A stretch of 64,000 bases of DNA from assembly GCA_963677815.1 (NCBI GenBank), contig OY782499.1, positions 1,488,001-1,552,000 on the forward strand, read 5' to 3'. The notes beneath the pieces were generated by a model. That model made no database searches and was not told where the DNA came from. It saw only the letters and a list, made by a program, of their open reading frames with translations. The position numbers and the translations under genes were made by a program. Of the stretch, positions 7,585-15,381 are shown piece after piece; positions within the stretch are counted from its first letter, which is position 1, and each line of letters begins with the position of its first letter. This DNA comes from JAEKNW01 sp963677815. Its GTDB lineage: Bacteria > Cloacimonadota > Cloacimonadia > Cloacimonadales > JAFGVF01.

Positions 7585-9510
7585 TTATTTTGTTAGTAAA
7601 TCTAAAATATCTAATTCTTGTCTTAAATCTTCATCTTCCATAGCAGTAGCTTCTTTAGCAAAATGTTCTTTGAATTTTGAGAACTTTTCTTTGTAATAAG
7701 AGTTAACTTCAAGCTTTTGCGAAGTTCGTTCCCATCTAGAACGTGGATTTCTTATATGTCTAGGTTGAGATTGAGAATTATTATATTGCCAATCATCTTG
7801 ACCTGCATTTTCTTCACTACTTTCATCTAATTTATTATTAATCCAATCATGTATTAAATTAACATAGCGTGATAGCAAGACAGCTTTTCTTATACCATTA
7901 TCACTACCTCTTGAAGATCGTGAGAAAGTTATATCTTCTGAAACAAACTCTGGTATTCCATTTCTATCCTTGTAAGAACAATTAAGCTGAATGTCTTTTC
8001 CTGCAGCTATTTTCTTAAGTTTTATGAGGATAATTCCTCCTCTAGTTCTACCATCTTCAGTCTCTGATGGGAAGAGGGTATTTACTCGCATTATCTCCCC
8101 AGTAGTTTTGTCTGCTTCAGGTGAACCATAAACTTCTGCTATTTCGTAAGAATCACTCTTGAGATGAAGAGTTAGGTCAAACACAAGAGGAGTAACCATG
8201 AAATCAAACTCAGTATCCATACGTTTCTTAAACTCTTTAGCATTATGTACAGAATAGTAGTTAGCTCCAGGTGTTTTAGTAATATAATTTATTAACTCGC
8301 TATTTAAATCAACACCAATACCAATAAAAGTAGTGTATATTCTCTTTTCAGCGTTATTTTTCATCATGCCCCAAAGGGTATTTTCATCAGTTATATTTGT
8401 ATTAGGCATAGCATCTGTTAAGAAGATTATTCTATTATCATATTCTTTAGGATCATAGTTAGGTAATTTGTCATAAAGTTCTGTACCTGTTTTAATTCCA
8501 GCATACATATTAGTCCCCCCTTGAGGAGTAATTTTATTGATGTGGTCGCGAATGGCATCCATGTCTGTTTTACCAACAAGATTAAAGGGCTTTGCTAAAT
8601 ATGAACTGTTATCATAGAGAACTACTGCGAACCTATCATCCTTTTTAAGATGTCTTGTTAAATCAATAATGCATTCCTTAGCTATTTCCATTTTTGATCT
8701 TCTATCAAAATTCTCTTCATCTCTATTCTTTTTCATACCATTATCATAATAATACCTGTCGAAAGCAGAAGACATAGAACCGGAAATATCTAGTACTATT
8801 GTAAGATTTAGTTTCTTTCTCTCAAAGGAACTTTTTGTAAGATTAGAGTTGAGCCCAACAGAAAGATATAGTTCTTCTTTATTAGTAAGTGGGTTGTCAT
8901 TTTTATAAGAAGTGTAAGCAGGTTCAAATAGATGTTTAGCTTCTTTTGTGATATTATTATCAAAGAAATAATCGTAGAAGATACCTTCGTGGGTTATATC
9001 TTCTTCAATAGGCATATAATTGTTTTGAATGTTTTCACGGAAGTTGTTAACATCTTTAGCTCCACCCACAGCTAAGCCAAGAGCAGCATCATTGCTTAGT
9101 TTTGAGCTTAATTCACCCATCCCACTGGATACTGAAACAGAGCCTTGGGCAAATGACTTAGGAGTTGCAAGACCTCTAACTCTTGATTTTACACGCGTGC
9201 TAACTGTTGCAACACCTGAACTTAAGTCCTCAGTTTCATAGTCTTTGTCATACACCCAATCATCATTTTTAACAAGTTTAGTCGTATCTTGATATACTTC
9301 TACTGAGTCAGCAGATTCTTTAGAATCTTTAGGTTCATTCCAGATAGGATCATTCCCAACTGAATCACTTCTTGTTAAGTTGCTTTCAGTAAGTCTTTCA
9401 TTTAAAGAGTCTGCTTGGTTAACATCAAGAGAAACTTTTCCTTTGGCACATCCACTAATAACAAACAATGCGTATAATACTATTATTATTGCATAACTAA
9501 ACTTTTTCAT
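7585..9510 (-). CDS. VWA-domain lipoprotein (YfbK-like)
   Basis: This 641-residue protein has a lipoprotein signal (hydrophobic core, then VISGC, lipid-modified C21) and a disordered Ser/Asp-rich segment. The von Willebrand factor A domain follows at about residues 235-425. The MIDAS metal site is complete: DISGS, the Thr in PQGGTNMYAG, and the Asp in FLTDAMPN. The region after it resembles the C-terminal part of E. coli YfbK and similar proteins. It probably binds a protein ligand at the inner face of an envelope membrane. A GAGAGG ribosome site precedes ATG. It stands alone between terminators. Its exact role is unknown. Confidence 0.85.
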   Translation of the reverse strand: MKKFSYAIIIVLYALFVISGCAKGKVSLDVNQADSLNERLTESNLTRSDSVGNDPIWNEPKDSKESADSVEVYQDTTKLVKNDDWVYDKDYETEDLSSGVATVSTRVKSRVRGLATPKSFAQGSVSVSSGMGELSSKLSNDAALGLAVGGAKDVNNFRENIQNNYMPIEEDITHEGIFYDYFFDNNITKEAKHLFEPAYTSYKNDNPLTNKEELYLSVGLNSNLTKSSFERKKLNLTIVLDISGSMSSAFDRYYYDNGMKKNRDEENFDRRSKMEIAKECIIDLTRHLKKDDRFAVVLYDNSSYLAKPFNLVGKTDMDAIRDHINKITPQGGTNMYAGIKTGTELYDKLPNYDPKEYDNRIIFLTDAMPNTNITDENTLWGMMKNNAEKRIYTTFIGIGVDLNSELINYITKTPGANYYSVHNAKEFKKRMDTEFDFMVTPLVFDLTLHLKSDSYEIAEVYGSPEADKTTGEIMRVNTLFPSETEDGRTRGGIILIKLKKIAAGKDIQLNCSYKDRNGIPEFVSEDITFSRSSRGSDNGIRKAVLLSRYVNLIHDWINNKLDESSEENAGQDDWQYNNSQSQPRHIRNPRSRWERTSQKLEVNSYYKEKFSKFKEHFAKEATAMEDEDLRQELDILDLLTK

Positions 9511-9574
9511 TTTAACCTCTCATATCAATATTTATGTAAATTATGTATATTGGAATTAATTAGTCAAGGGAAAA

Positions 9575-9607
9575 TAAAAAAACTCTGATTATCTGCTAAT
9601 CAGAGTT
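9575..9607 (-). terminator. Terminator after the OsmC-family gene
   Basis: Stem AACTCTGATTA / TAATCAGAGTT with a 5-nt loop; an A7 run on the left gives a U-tract on the minus strand. It lies 24 nt past the osmC stop. Confidence 0.8.
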
Positions 9608-9630
9608 TAATACTTGAATATAATGATATT

Positions 9631-10062
9631 CTAGATTTTACAAGTAACTTTTACTCCTTTAAGAGTATCAGATACTGGGCATCTTTCCTCTATCAACTCA
9701 ATAAGTTTTTGTATGTTTTCTTGAGGTGATGGAGAATCGATATTTATTTTATATCTTATTTCTTGATAACCTGTTCTTACGTTAGGGTTTATTCCAAGGA
9801 AACCTTCAGGGTCTAAGTCACCCTCAAGTTCAACATTACATCCTTTTAAATCTACACCACATTTTTTAGCAAATGCTGCAGCACAGATAGTCATGCAACC
9901 ACCTAGAGCATTTAAGAGCATCTCGACAGGGTTCATTGCTTGGTCAGTTCCACCTAAATCTTTAGGTTCATCTAACCCCACTTTAAATTCACGTGAAGTA
10001 CCTTCGCAATAAACTCCTTTACCTGACCACTTAACATCAGCTTTAAATATAGTATTAGCCAT
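9631..10062 (-). CDS. osmC: OsmC/Ohr-family organic peroxide reductase
   Basis: This 143-residue protein starts at ATG 10062 (MANTIFKADV), preceded by GGAGG; longer upstream starts add an implausible hydrophobic leader. The two redox cysteines of the OsmC fold are seen in LGGCMTICAAAF (first) and EERCPVSDTL (second), with the catalytic Glu/Arg context in between. These enzymes reduce organic hydroperoxides with dithiol donors. The upstream region carries the 11-mer TAATAATCAAA, which also occurs twice upstream of the selenoprotein peroxiredoxin gene at 55302. This suggests shared peroxide control (inference). Confidence 0.9.
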   Translation of the reverse strand: MANTIFKADVKWSGKGVYCEGTSREFKVGLDEPKDLGGTDQAMNPVEMLLNALGGCMTICAAAFAKKCGVDLKGCNVELEGDLDPEGFLGINPNVRTGYQEIRYKINIDSPSPQENIQKLIELIEERCPVSDTLKGVKVTCKI

Positions 10063-10079
10063 ATTTCCTCCAAAATTAT

Positions 10080-10099
10080 TTTGATAAATAATAATCAAA
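10080..10099. promoter_or_regulatory. Candidate operator upstream of osmC (TAATAATCAAA motif)
   Basis: TTTGAT-N8-ATCAAA dyad at 10080-10099, 18-37 nt upstream of the osmC start. Its right half contains the 11-mer TAATAATCAAA (10089-10099) that forms an inverted pair upstream of prxU. The motif match is exact; function is inferred. Confidence 0.35.
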
Positions 10100-10250
10100 G
10101 CTCTCTTATATGCAAAGAAAAAGTAAAAAATCTGATAAATCAGAAAAAACTTGCTATTCACATAGTGTCGTAAAGTAGCTTTTAATATACCTTTATAAAT
10201 TAGCAAACGAATTATCTAGCTAGATAACTGAATTATTCGAAAAAAAAGTA

Positions 10251-10276
10251 TTGACAGAAATCACAGTTTTTATAAA
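10251..10276 (+). promoter_or_regulatory. Probable promoter of the tRNA pair
   Basis: TTGACA at 10251-10256 followed by TATAAA at 10271-10276 (14-nt spacing, somewhat short), 30 nt before the tRNA-Lys gene. Confidence 0.45.
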
Positions 10277-10305
10277 TTGATTAAACTTAACTTATACGAA
10301 GTACT

Positions 10306-10380
10306 GGTCCAGTAACTCAGTGGTAGAGTATCTGCCTTTTAAGCAGAGAGTCGATGGTTCGAGCCCATCCTGGATCACCA
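10306..10380 (+). tRNA. tRNA-Lys (anticodon TTT)
   Basis: 75 nt with encoded CCA. Acceptor GGTCCAG pairs with CTGGATC (one G-T). The anticodon loop CTTTTAA gives TTT. The T-arm contains GGTTCGAGCCC. It is followed after 3 nt by tRNA-Glu. Confidence 0.97.
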
Positions 10381-10383
10381 TTT

Positions 10384-10458
10384 GACCCCTTCGTCTAGTG
10401 GTTAGGACTCAAGATTTTCATTCTTGCAACAGGGGTTCGATTCCCCTAGGGGTCGCCA
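10384..10458 (+). tRNA. tRNA-Glu (anticodon TTC)
   Basis: 75 nt with encoded CCA. Acceptor GACCCCT pairs with AGGGGTC. The anticodon loop TTTTCAT gives TTC. The T-arm contains GGGGTTCGATTCCCC. It is co-transcribed with tRNA-Lys and closed by the terminator that follows directly. Confidence 0.97.
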
Positions 10459-10494
10459 AGAGAGCTTATCAGCGTGATAAGCTCTCTTTTTTTT
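10459..10494 (+). terminator. Terminator of the tRNA operon
   Basis: Stem AGAGAGCTTATCA / TGATAAGCTCTCT with loop GCG and a run of eight T. Confidence 0.92.
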
Positions 10495-10633
10495 ATTAAA
10501 AAAACAGTTGCCTAAAATCCCCTTACAATCAATATTGACACTATAAATTAAAATAATTCAGTAGACTTTTGGAGAAGGACTATATTTTTCTCAGAAAATC
10601 TACATCACAATAGGGATTAAATAAGAGGTGCTT

Positions 10634-11263
10634 ATGAATAGGATAAAATTAATATTTGTTATTGTAGGACTACTAGGGTTGATTGCTTGTGAAGATGGTG
10701 CATCAATTAAAATTAACAACCAAACAAATCATAATGTCTATGCTATAATTGAAGGAAATGAGCTAACTGTAGCTGGTGGTCAATCCCAAAAAGTTGGAGT
10801 TGATACCCATAGAAAAGTATTTCTTTTTGATGATGGGAAAACAAATAAGACTATTCAGATTGTGGGTGAGACTTTTAGGATTTGGGATGATTATGAAGAA
10901 ACTTATCTTTCAGAAACAGACTTAAAAGTTTATCCAGGTAAGACATATAATGTCTATTGTAGTCCTAACAGTGCTTCAGTAAAAGTTGTTAATAATTCAG
11001 AATCTCCTATTGAAACATTGAATTACAGGAAAAATAAGTTGTATAATCCTGGAGATTGGTTCAATGTAACTTTCGAACCACCTTTAGAAAAAGGGGATTT
11101 TGCTTATTATCATCTTGTTCCTCAAACTCAAGAAAACAGATTCTTTTATAATTTTTCTCTCGTGAGCAATAATGAAACAATTTATTCTATCGGAAATGAG
11201 TTTGATGGTGTTGAATTATTCATGGACCAACAACATTTAATAGTTATTGAAGAGGAAGAGTAA
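10634..11263 (+). CDS. Predicted lipoprotein, unknown function
   Basis: The start is ATG 10634 (AAGAGG 5-9 nt upstream), not the in-frame GTG two codons earlier. The signal peptide ends in a lipobox GLIAC, so the mature protein is lipid-anchored. The remaining 190 residues are beta-rich: short strands, repeated 'N(N/H)xxY' and 'KVYPGKTYNVYC' segments. This suggests one or two Ig-like or transthyretin-like modules. No family was recognised. A TTGACA box at 10535-10540 may belong to its promoter. No partner genes are nearby. Confidence 0.7.
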   Translation: MNRIKLIFVIVGLLGLIACEDGASIKINNQTNHNVYAIIEGNELTVAGGQSQKVGVDTHRKVFLFDDGKTNKTIQIVGETFRIWDDYEETYLSETDLKVYPGKTYNVYCSPNSASVKVVNNSESPIETLNYRKNKLYNPGDWFNVTFEPPLEKGDFAYYHLVPQTQENRFFYNFSLVSNNETIYSIGNEFDGVELFMDQQHLIVIEEEE

Positions 11264-11309
11264 AATCTTGCTAATAGATTAAATCACCGATTTAACAAGG
11301 TATAAACCC

Positions 11310-11654
11310 TCAAGAAAAGCCATTAACAAACCTGTAATAAATCATATAGGCAATAATTAATAAAAGTATAAAGAAAAGAATCCAAGAGATAATATCATTT
11401 TTGGATTTATCTAGCTCTTTAATAACTTCCTTATTAGTTTTTATAAAGTTCTTTGGTAAATCCTTAAAATTTTCTTCATGAACTAGTTTATTTCTTATAC
11501 TAGCTATATATCTAATCTTCTTGACTAAAATTGGATCAAGTTTATCTTCAACAGAAGATAGTTTACTATGTAGGCCTTTACCTTGAGCTCCGAACTTCTT
11601 TTCGAGAATCTTTTCTATTTTTTTACTATATTCTATTACTTTCCATTTATTCAT
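11310..11654 (-). CDS. Small tail-anchored protein with DUF4145/HEPN-like RNKLVHE motif
   Basis: 114 residues: an alpha-helical N-terminal domain with IRNKLVHEENF, then a C-terminal hydrophobic segment of about 20 residues (ISWILFFILLLIIAYMI) that would anchor it in the inner membrane. The R-x4-H pattern resembles the active motif of HEPN-fold RNases and the conserved RNxxxHE of DUF4145 proteins, but many such domains are not nucleases. It lies 15 nt downstream of the MATE gene on the same strand with no strong ribosome site, so it is probably co-transcribed. Confidence 0.6.
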   Translation of the reverse strand: MNKWKVIEYSKKIEKILEKKFGAQGKGLHSKLSSVEDKLDPILVKKIRYIASIRNKLVHEENFKDLPKNFIKTNKEVIKELDKSKNDIISWILFFILLLIIAYMIYYRFVNGFS

Positions 11655-11669
11655 TAAAATAATATAAGT

Positions 11670-13037
11670 CTAATCATGGATAATGTCAAGACTTTTCCAT
11701 TTTCCTTGTTTGAATCTCCACATGAGTACTAAAGAAAAACTTAGGAAGGTAAAGACTAAGACTCCCCAGGCAGTAACAGCAGAAGCGTTAAATATTTTCA
11801 AACTAATGAAGAGATTAGCTACTGCTAACCAATGCATTACTATAAAAGCAAACATCGTCCAGTGAGTATCACCTGCTCCTCTAAGAACTCCTACAAAGGC
11901 CATGGTGACGGCATCAGCTAAGACATAGATAGTAGCTAATTTTAACATAGCTTTTGCCATAGGAAAGGCTTGATGAAAGATTTCAGAATACTCGCTTGGT
12001 TTGAAGAAATTAACTAATGGATCAGAAACAAACACATAAAGCAGGAAGATTATCCCAGAGTAGGCTAGCCCTGTTTTTATACCAGAAAAGGCAACCTTGG
12101 TAGCACTTTTAATATCTCTTGCCCCCATATATTTACCAACTAAGCTAGTTACAGCAATTTGCACACCTACAAGAGGCATAAAAGAAACGTAATCCCAGTT
12201 GAACATTATAGTAGAGGCTGTCGCTGCTATTTCTCCTTTAGAATGAAGTAAGAGTATCATCACTGTAAAAGCAGAAAGACTCATAAAACTCTCAAAACCT
12301 TGAGGTAAACCATACCAGAGCAATTTTTTCATAATCTCAGGATTGAATTTAAAAGATTTAATTATTTGGAAATCAAGTCTAATCTCTTTTGAAAAGTAGA
12401 TGATGAAGAGAACTAATACCCCTACAAATGCTCCAATATTAGTACCAATAGCAGCACCTTTTATTCCTAAGGCAGGGAAACCAAATTTTCCAAAAATTAA
12501 TGTATAATTACAGACAATATTAGTTACTAAAGAGGCTAGTGCAGAAATTAGAATAAATTTTGTTCTACCTAAACCAGAGAAGAAAGAGGATAAAGCAGTT
12601 CTTAAGAGTAAGAAAATTGAACCCCAAAGAAGGATAGAAAAGTAATCTATCTGCAGTGGTAACTGATTGGAAGGTATATTCATGTGTTGAAAAACTATTT
12701 TTGCTAAAGGTCTTGTTATTAGTAGAATAGGATAAGATATAAAAGCAATCAGAATTGCTTGAAAGGTGGTAACTGCTGATCTAGATTTGAAACCAGCTCC
12801 TAGATATTGAGCCACTAAGGCAGTAGAGTAGCTTATTAAACCTGTGAAAAAAATCGTGAAAGTAGTTAGATATACTCCTCCACCTAATGACGCGTTCATG
12901 TGATCTGGACTTAACTTAGACAGGAATATTCTATCAGTGAAGGTCATTAAAGCATCACAACCCATAGACGCAAACATGGGGAGTGCAACTAAAAGCATTT
13001 CTATTATACCACCTTTTGGGTGATTGTTTTCATTCAT
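11670..13037 (-). CDS. MATE-family multidrug/toxin exporter
   Basis: This 455-residue inner-membrane protein has about twelve transmembrane segments. The first helix carries the MATE pattern LPMFASMGCDALMTFTDRIF, and the two halves are related: a second start-like segment MSLSAFTVMILL is near residue 250. MATE proteins are Na+ or H+ antiporters that expel cationic drugs or metabolites; the substrate cannot be told. A GAGG ribosome site precedes ATG. The HEPN-like small membrane gene follows on the same strand. Confidence 0.9.
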   Translation of the reverse strand: MNENNHPKGGIIEMLLVALPMFASMGCDALMTFTDRIFLSKLSPDHMNASLGGGVYLTTFTIFFTGLISYSTALVAQYLGAGFKSRSAVTTFQAILIAFISYPILLITRPLAKIVFQHMNIPSNQLPLQIDYFSILLWGSIFLLLRTALSSFFSGLGRTKFILISALASLVTNIVCNYTLIFGKFGFPALGIKGAAIGTNIGAFVGVLVLFIIYFSKEIRLDFQIIKSFKFNPEIMKKLLWYGLPQGFESFMSLSAFTVMILLLHSKGEIAATASTIMFNWDYVSFMPLVGVQIAVTSLVGKYMGARDIKSATKVAFSGIKTGLAYSGIIFLLYVFVSDPLVNFFKPSEYSEIFHQAFPMAKAMLKLATIYVLADAVTMAFVGVLRGAGDTHWTMFAFIVMHWLAVANLFISLKIFNASAVTAWGVLVFTFLSFSLVLMWRFKQGKWKSLDIIHD

Positions 13038-13185
13038 TTCCCAACCTCAAATCAATTTAATTTCAACTTAGTCAGAAAATAAATTAAGCTAATTTAGGCA
13101 AGTTATTTGTTCTTCAGGGATGAGCATGAATTTTGAATATTTGCTTCAATATAGTTAGGAAATCCAAAAAAAAGCGACAAATTTA

Positions 13186-13214
13186 TTGACAGATAAATCT
13201 TGATAAACTTATTT
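13186..13214 (+). promoter_or_regulatory. Probable promoter
   Basis: TTGACA at 13186-13191 followed after 17 nt by TTATTT, about 26 nt before the outer-membrane protein start. The -10 box is weak. Confidence 0.35.
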
Positions 13215-13239
13215 TTAAAGCATAAAAATTGAGGTAAGA

Positions 13240-13815
13240 ATGATGAACAAATTATTAATTACATTCTTTTTAGTATTTATGAGTAGTGTATTGTTTGCAG
13301 AATCAGATCTAGCAAGCAAATCTCTTTATACTCAAAAGTCAAAAAACTCATGGGACAAGTATGGCTTTATGTTTGCCTATGCACCAGTTAGAGAGGCTTA
13401 TTCGGCAAGGGTATATGGAATTCCTAAAACAAATGAATTAGCTTTTGCTTTATCTTACTTTTCTTTATTCTATGATAGGAAAGGTTCTGTAAAAGGTGGA
13501 ATGTTCGATGACCAAGTCTTAGACTTTTGGCAAGAAATTGATAATGATATTTATAGAAAGTACTTGATGAATTGGGGGGTAACTCAGGCTTTAACACCTA
13601 ATAAAATGTTATTATTAGCTTATTATGCAGGAGTAGGATTATACCAAGAATTTCATCAATATAAATCTTCCTATGGGAATTACTGGTACAGACAAGAAAA
13701 TAAAATGACAGGGGATATCGGTTTAGAAGTGATTGGAAGATTAGGTCAGATTAATCTAGGTCTAGGCTTTTCCTATCAGGCTAACTTTTATCTTGCAGCA
13801 GGATTTGAGTTTTAA
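13240..13815 (+). CDS. Small outer-membrane beta-barrel protein (predicted)
   Basis: 191 residues with a signal peptide (LLITFFLVFMSSVLFA, cleavage near residue 21). Alternating aromatic/polar strands follow, ending in ...NFYLAAGFEF; the C-terminal phenylalanine is typical of outer-membrane barrels. Family not recognised. GAGG precedes the first of two ATGs. The TAA stop lies inside the end of repeat copy B. It converges on the ornithine carbamoyltransferase gene across two repeat elements. Confidence 0.7.
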   Translation: MMNKLLITFFLVFMSSVLFAESDLASKSLYTQKSKNSWDKYGFMFAYAPVREAYSARVYGIPKTNELAFALSYFSLFYDRKGSVKGGMFDDQVLDFWQEIDNDIYRKYLMNWGVTQALTPNKMLLLAYYAGVGLYQEFHQYKSSYGNYWYRQENKMTGDIGLEVIGRLGQINLGLGFSYQANFYLAAGFEF

Positions 13816-14074
13816 CCAAAATAAGGCAGTAGATCTTTGTGAATAGTACTTTATTCTTTTAGCAAAATTCCTCTCAAAGAAGGGGATTATTTGTGTAGTT
13901 TATGGAATCACCCCCTGTATCCCCCTCAAAGAAGGGGAATATTTGTGTAGTTTATGGAATCACCCCCTGTTTCCCCCTCAAAGAAGGGGATGTTGCTAAA
14001 AGAACCTGCACTCTTCACTTGTGATACGTAGCTTAGCGAAGTATTACTAAAATTCTTCGCACCATTTTGTTAAA
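13811..14074. repeat. Dispersed imperfect-palindrome element, copy B, with internal 52-bp tandem repeat
   Basis: The left end TTTAACCAAAATAAGGCAGT overlaps the stop of the outer-membrane gene. The right end (complement TTAACAAAATGGTGCGAAG) matches the same terminal inverted repeat, as does the inner GCTAAAAGAA...TGCA segment. The centre holds two full 52-bp units (13874-13925 and 13926-13977) plus a partial third. Each contains GGAATCACCCCCTGT and CCCCCTCAAAGAAGGGGA; the same module occurs once in copy A in reverse orientation. Confidence 0.75.
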
Positions 14075-14082
14075 ATGAAAAA

Positions 14083-14108
14083 AGGGTTATGAATTTAAAC
14101 ATAACCCT
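14083..14108. terminator. Bidirectional terminator between repeat copies B and C
   Basis: Stem AGGGTTATG / CATAACCCT with an 8-nt AT loop and an A6 run on the left side. It lies between the convergent outer-membrane and argF genes. Confidence 0.6.
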
Positions 14109-14127
14109 AAATAATTTATTTTTATCT

Positions 14128-14297
14128 TAAACCCAAATAATGCAATAGATCTTTGATAATAGCACTATATTCTTTTGCAAAAGTAACTTACATAATTCTA
14201 CCGAATATATATATTATATGCGTCCGAATTCTGTAAGCTATTTTGCTAAAAGAATCTGCACTCTTCTCTAAAACTCTACTGCACCATCTGGGTTAAA
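14128..14297. repeat. Dispersed imperfect-palindrome element, copy C
   Basis: About 170 bp; nearly the reverse complement of copy A, apart from A's extra central GGGGGTGATTCC module. Both ends carry the TTAAACCC/TTTAACCC inverted repeat. On the minus strand the end follows the argF stop codon with no spacer (TAA then TTTAACCCAG). Confidence 0.8.
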
Positions 14298-15299
14298 TTA
14301 TTGACCTAAAGTTGCAACCATAACAGCTTTAATAGTGTGCATTCTGTTTTCAGCTTCGTCGAAAACAACTGAATTTTCAGATTCAAAAACTTCATTAGAA
14401 ACTTCTTGAGAATCGATACCATACTTTTCAAATACTTCTTTACCAACAGTAGTATTTAAGTCATGGAAAGCAGGTAAACAGTGCATGAAGATAGTTTCTT
14501 TTTTACCAGTCATATCCATCATAGCTTTATTAACTTGGAAAGGTTTAAGAAGGTTAATTCTTTGTTCCCAAACTTCAGCCGCTTCACCCATAGATACCCA
14601 AACATCAGTGTAAATAGCATCAGCGTCTTTAACACCAGCAGGGATATCTTCAGTAAGAGTAATTTTTGCACCAGTTTCTTTAGCTATTTCATTACATTTA
14701 GCAACTAATTCATCAGTTGGGAAAAGTGATTTAGGAGCTACAATTCTGAAATCCATACCCATCTTTGCTGCACCAATCATGAGCGAATTACCCATATTAT
14801 TTCTACCATCACCAACATAAGTGAAAACAACTTCATTAAGAGGTTTTTTGATATGTTCTTGGATAGTAAGTAAGTCAGCAAGAATTTGTGTCGGATGATA
14901 TTCAGTAGTAAGACCATTCCAAACAGGAACGCCAGCATATTCAGCTAATTCTTCAACAACTGATTGGCCGAAACCTCTGTATTCGATACCATCATACATT
15001 CTGCCTAAAACACGAGCTGTGTCAGCCATAGATTCTTTGTGACCAATTTGAGAACCTGAAGGTCCTAAATAAGTTACATGAGCACCTTGGTCATAAGCTG
15101 CAACTTCAAAAGCACAACGTGTTCTGGTTGATGATTTCTCAAAGATAAGAGCAATGTTTTTACCTTTAAGTCTTGCTTGTTCTGTTCCAGTATATTTAGC
15201 TCTCTTTAAATCTCTAGCTAAGTCTAACAAGTAATTGATTTCTTTTGGTGTGAAATCAAGTAAAGTGAGGAAATGTCTGTTTCTTAAATTAAAAGCCAT
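14298..15299 (-). CDS. argF: Ornithine carbamoyltransferase
   Basis: This 333-residue cytoplasmic enzyme interconverts ornithine plus carbamoyl phosphate and citrulline. Carbamoyl-phosphate motif S57-T-R-T-R (EKSSTRTRCAFE), HPTQ, and the ornithine signature HCLPAFHD are all present. Similarity extends over the full length (RDLKRAKYTGTEQ, SQIGHKESMADTARVLGR, YEVSNEVFES-like C-terminus). It could be the biosynthetic ArgF or the catabolic ArcB of the arginine deiminase route; no arc or arg neighbours decide this. An AAGGAG ribosome site lies 7 nt upstream. It is monocistronic and abuts repeat copy C. Confidence 0.95.
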   Translation of the reverse strand: MAFNLRNRHFLTLLDFTPKEINYLLDLARDLKRAKYTGTEQARLKGKNIALIFEKSSTRTRCAFEVAAYDQGAHVTYLGPSGSQIGHKESMADTARVLGRMYDGIEYRGFGQSVVEELAEYAGVPVWNGLTTEYHPTQILADLLTIQEHIKKPLNEVVFTYVGDGRNNMGNSLMIGAAKMGMDFRIVAPKSLFPTDELVAKCNEIAKETGAKITLTEDIPAGVKDADAIYTDVWVSMGEAAEVWEQRINLLKPFQVNKAMMDMTGKKETIFMHCLPAFHDLNTTVGKEVFEKYGIDSQEVSNEVFESENSVVFDEAENRMHTIKAVMVATLGQ

Positions 15300-15381
15300 T
15301 ATTAACTCCTTAAATATATATTTTTCTAGTTACCAAAAAATAGTAAGTAAATTTTATAGCAAGGAAATTTTTATTTCTCTC

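Noticed and set aside
9029..9241. Plus-strand open frame within the VWA lipoprotein gene
   Set aside because: It overlaps a long, well-supported gene on the opposite strand and has no family signature.
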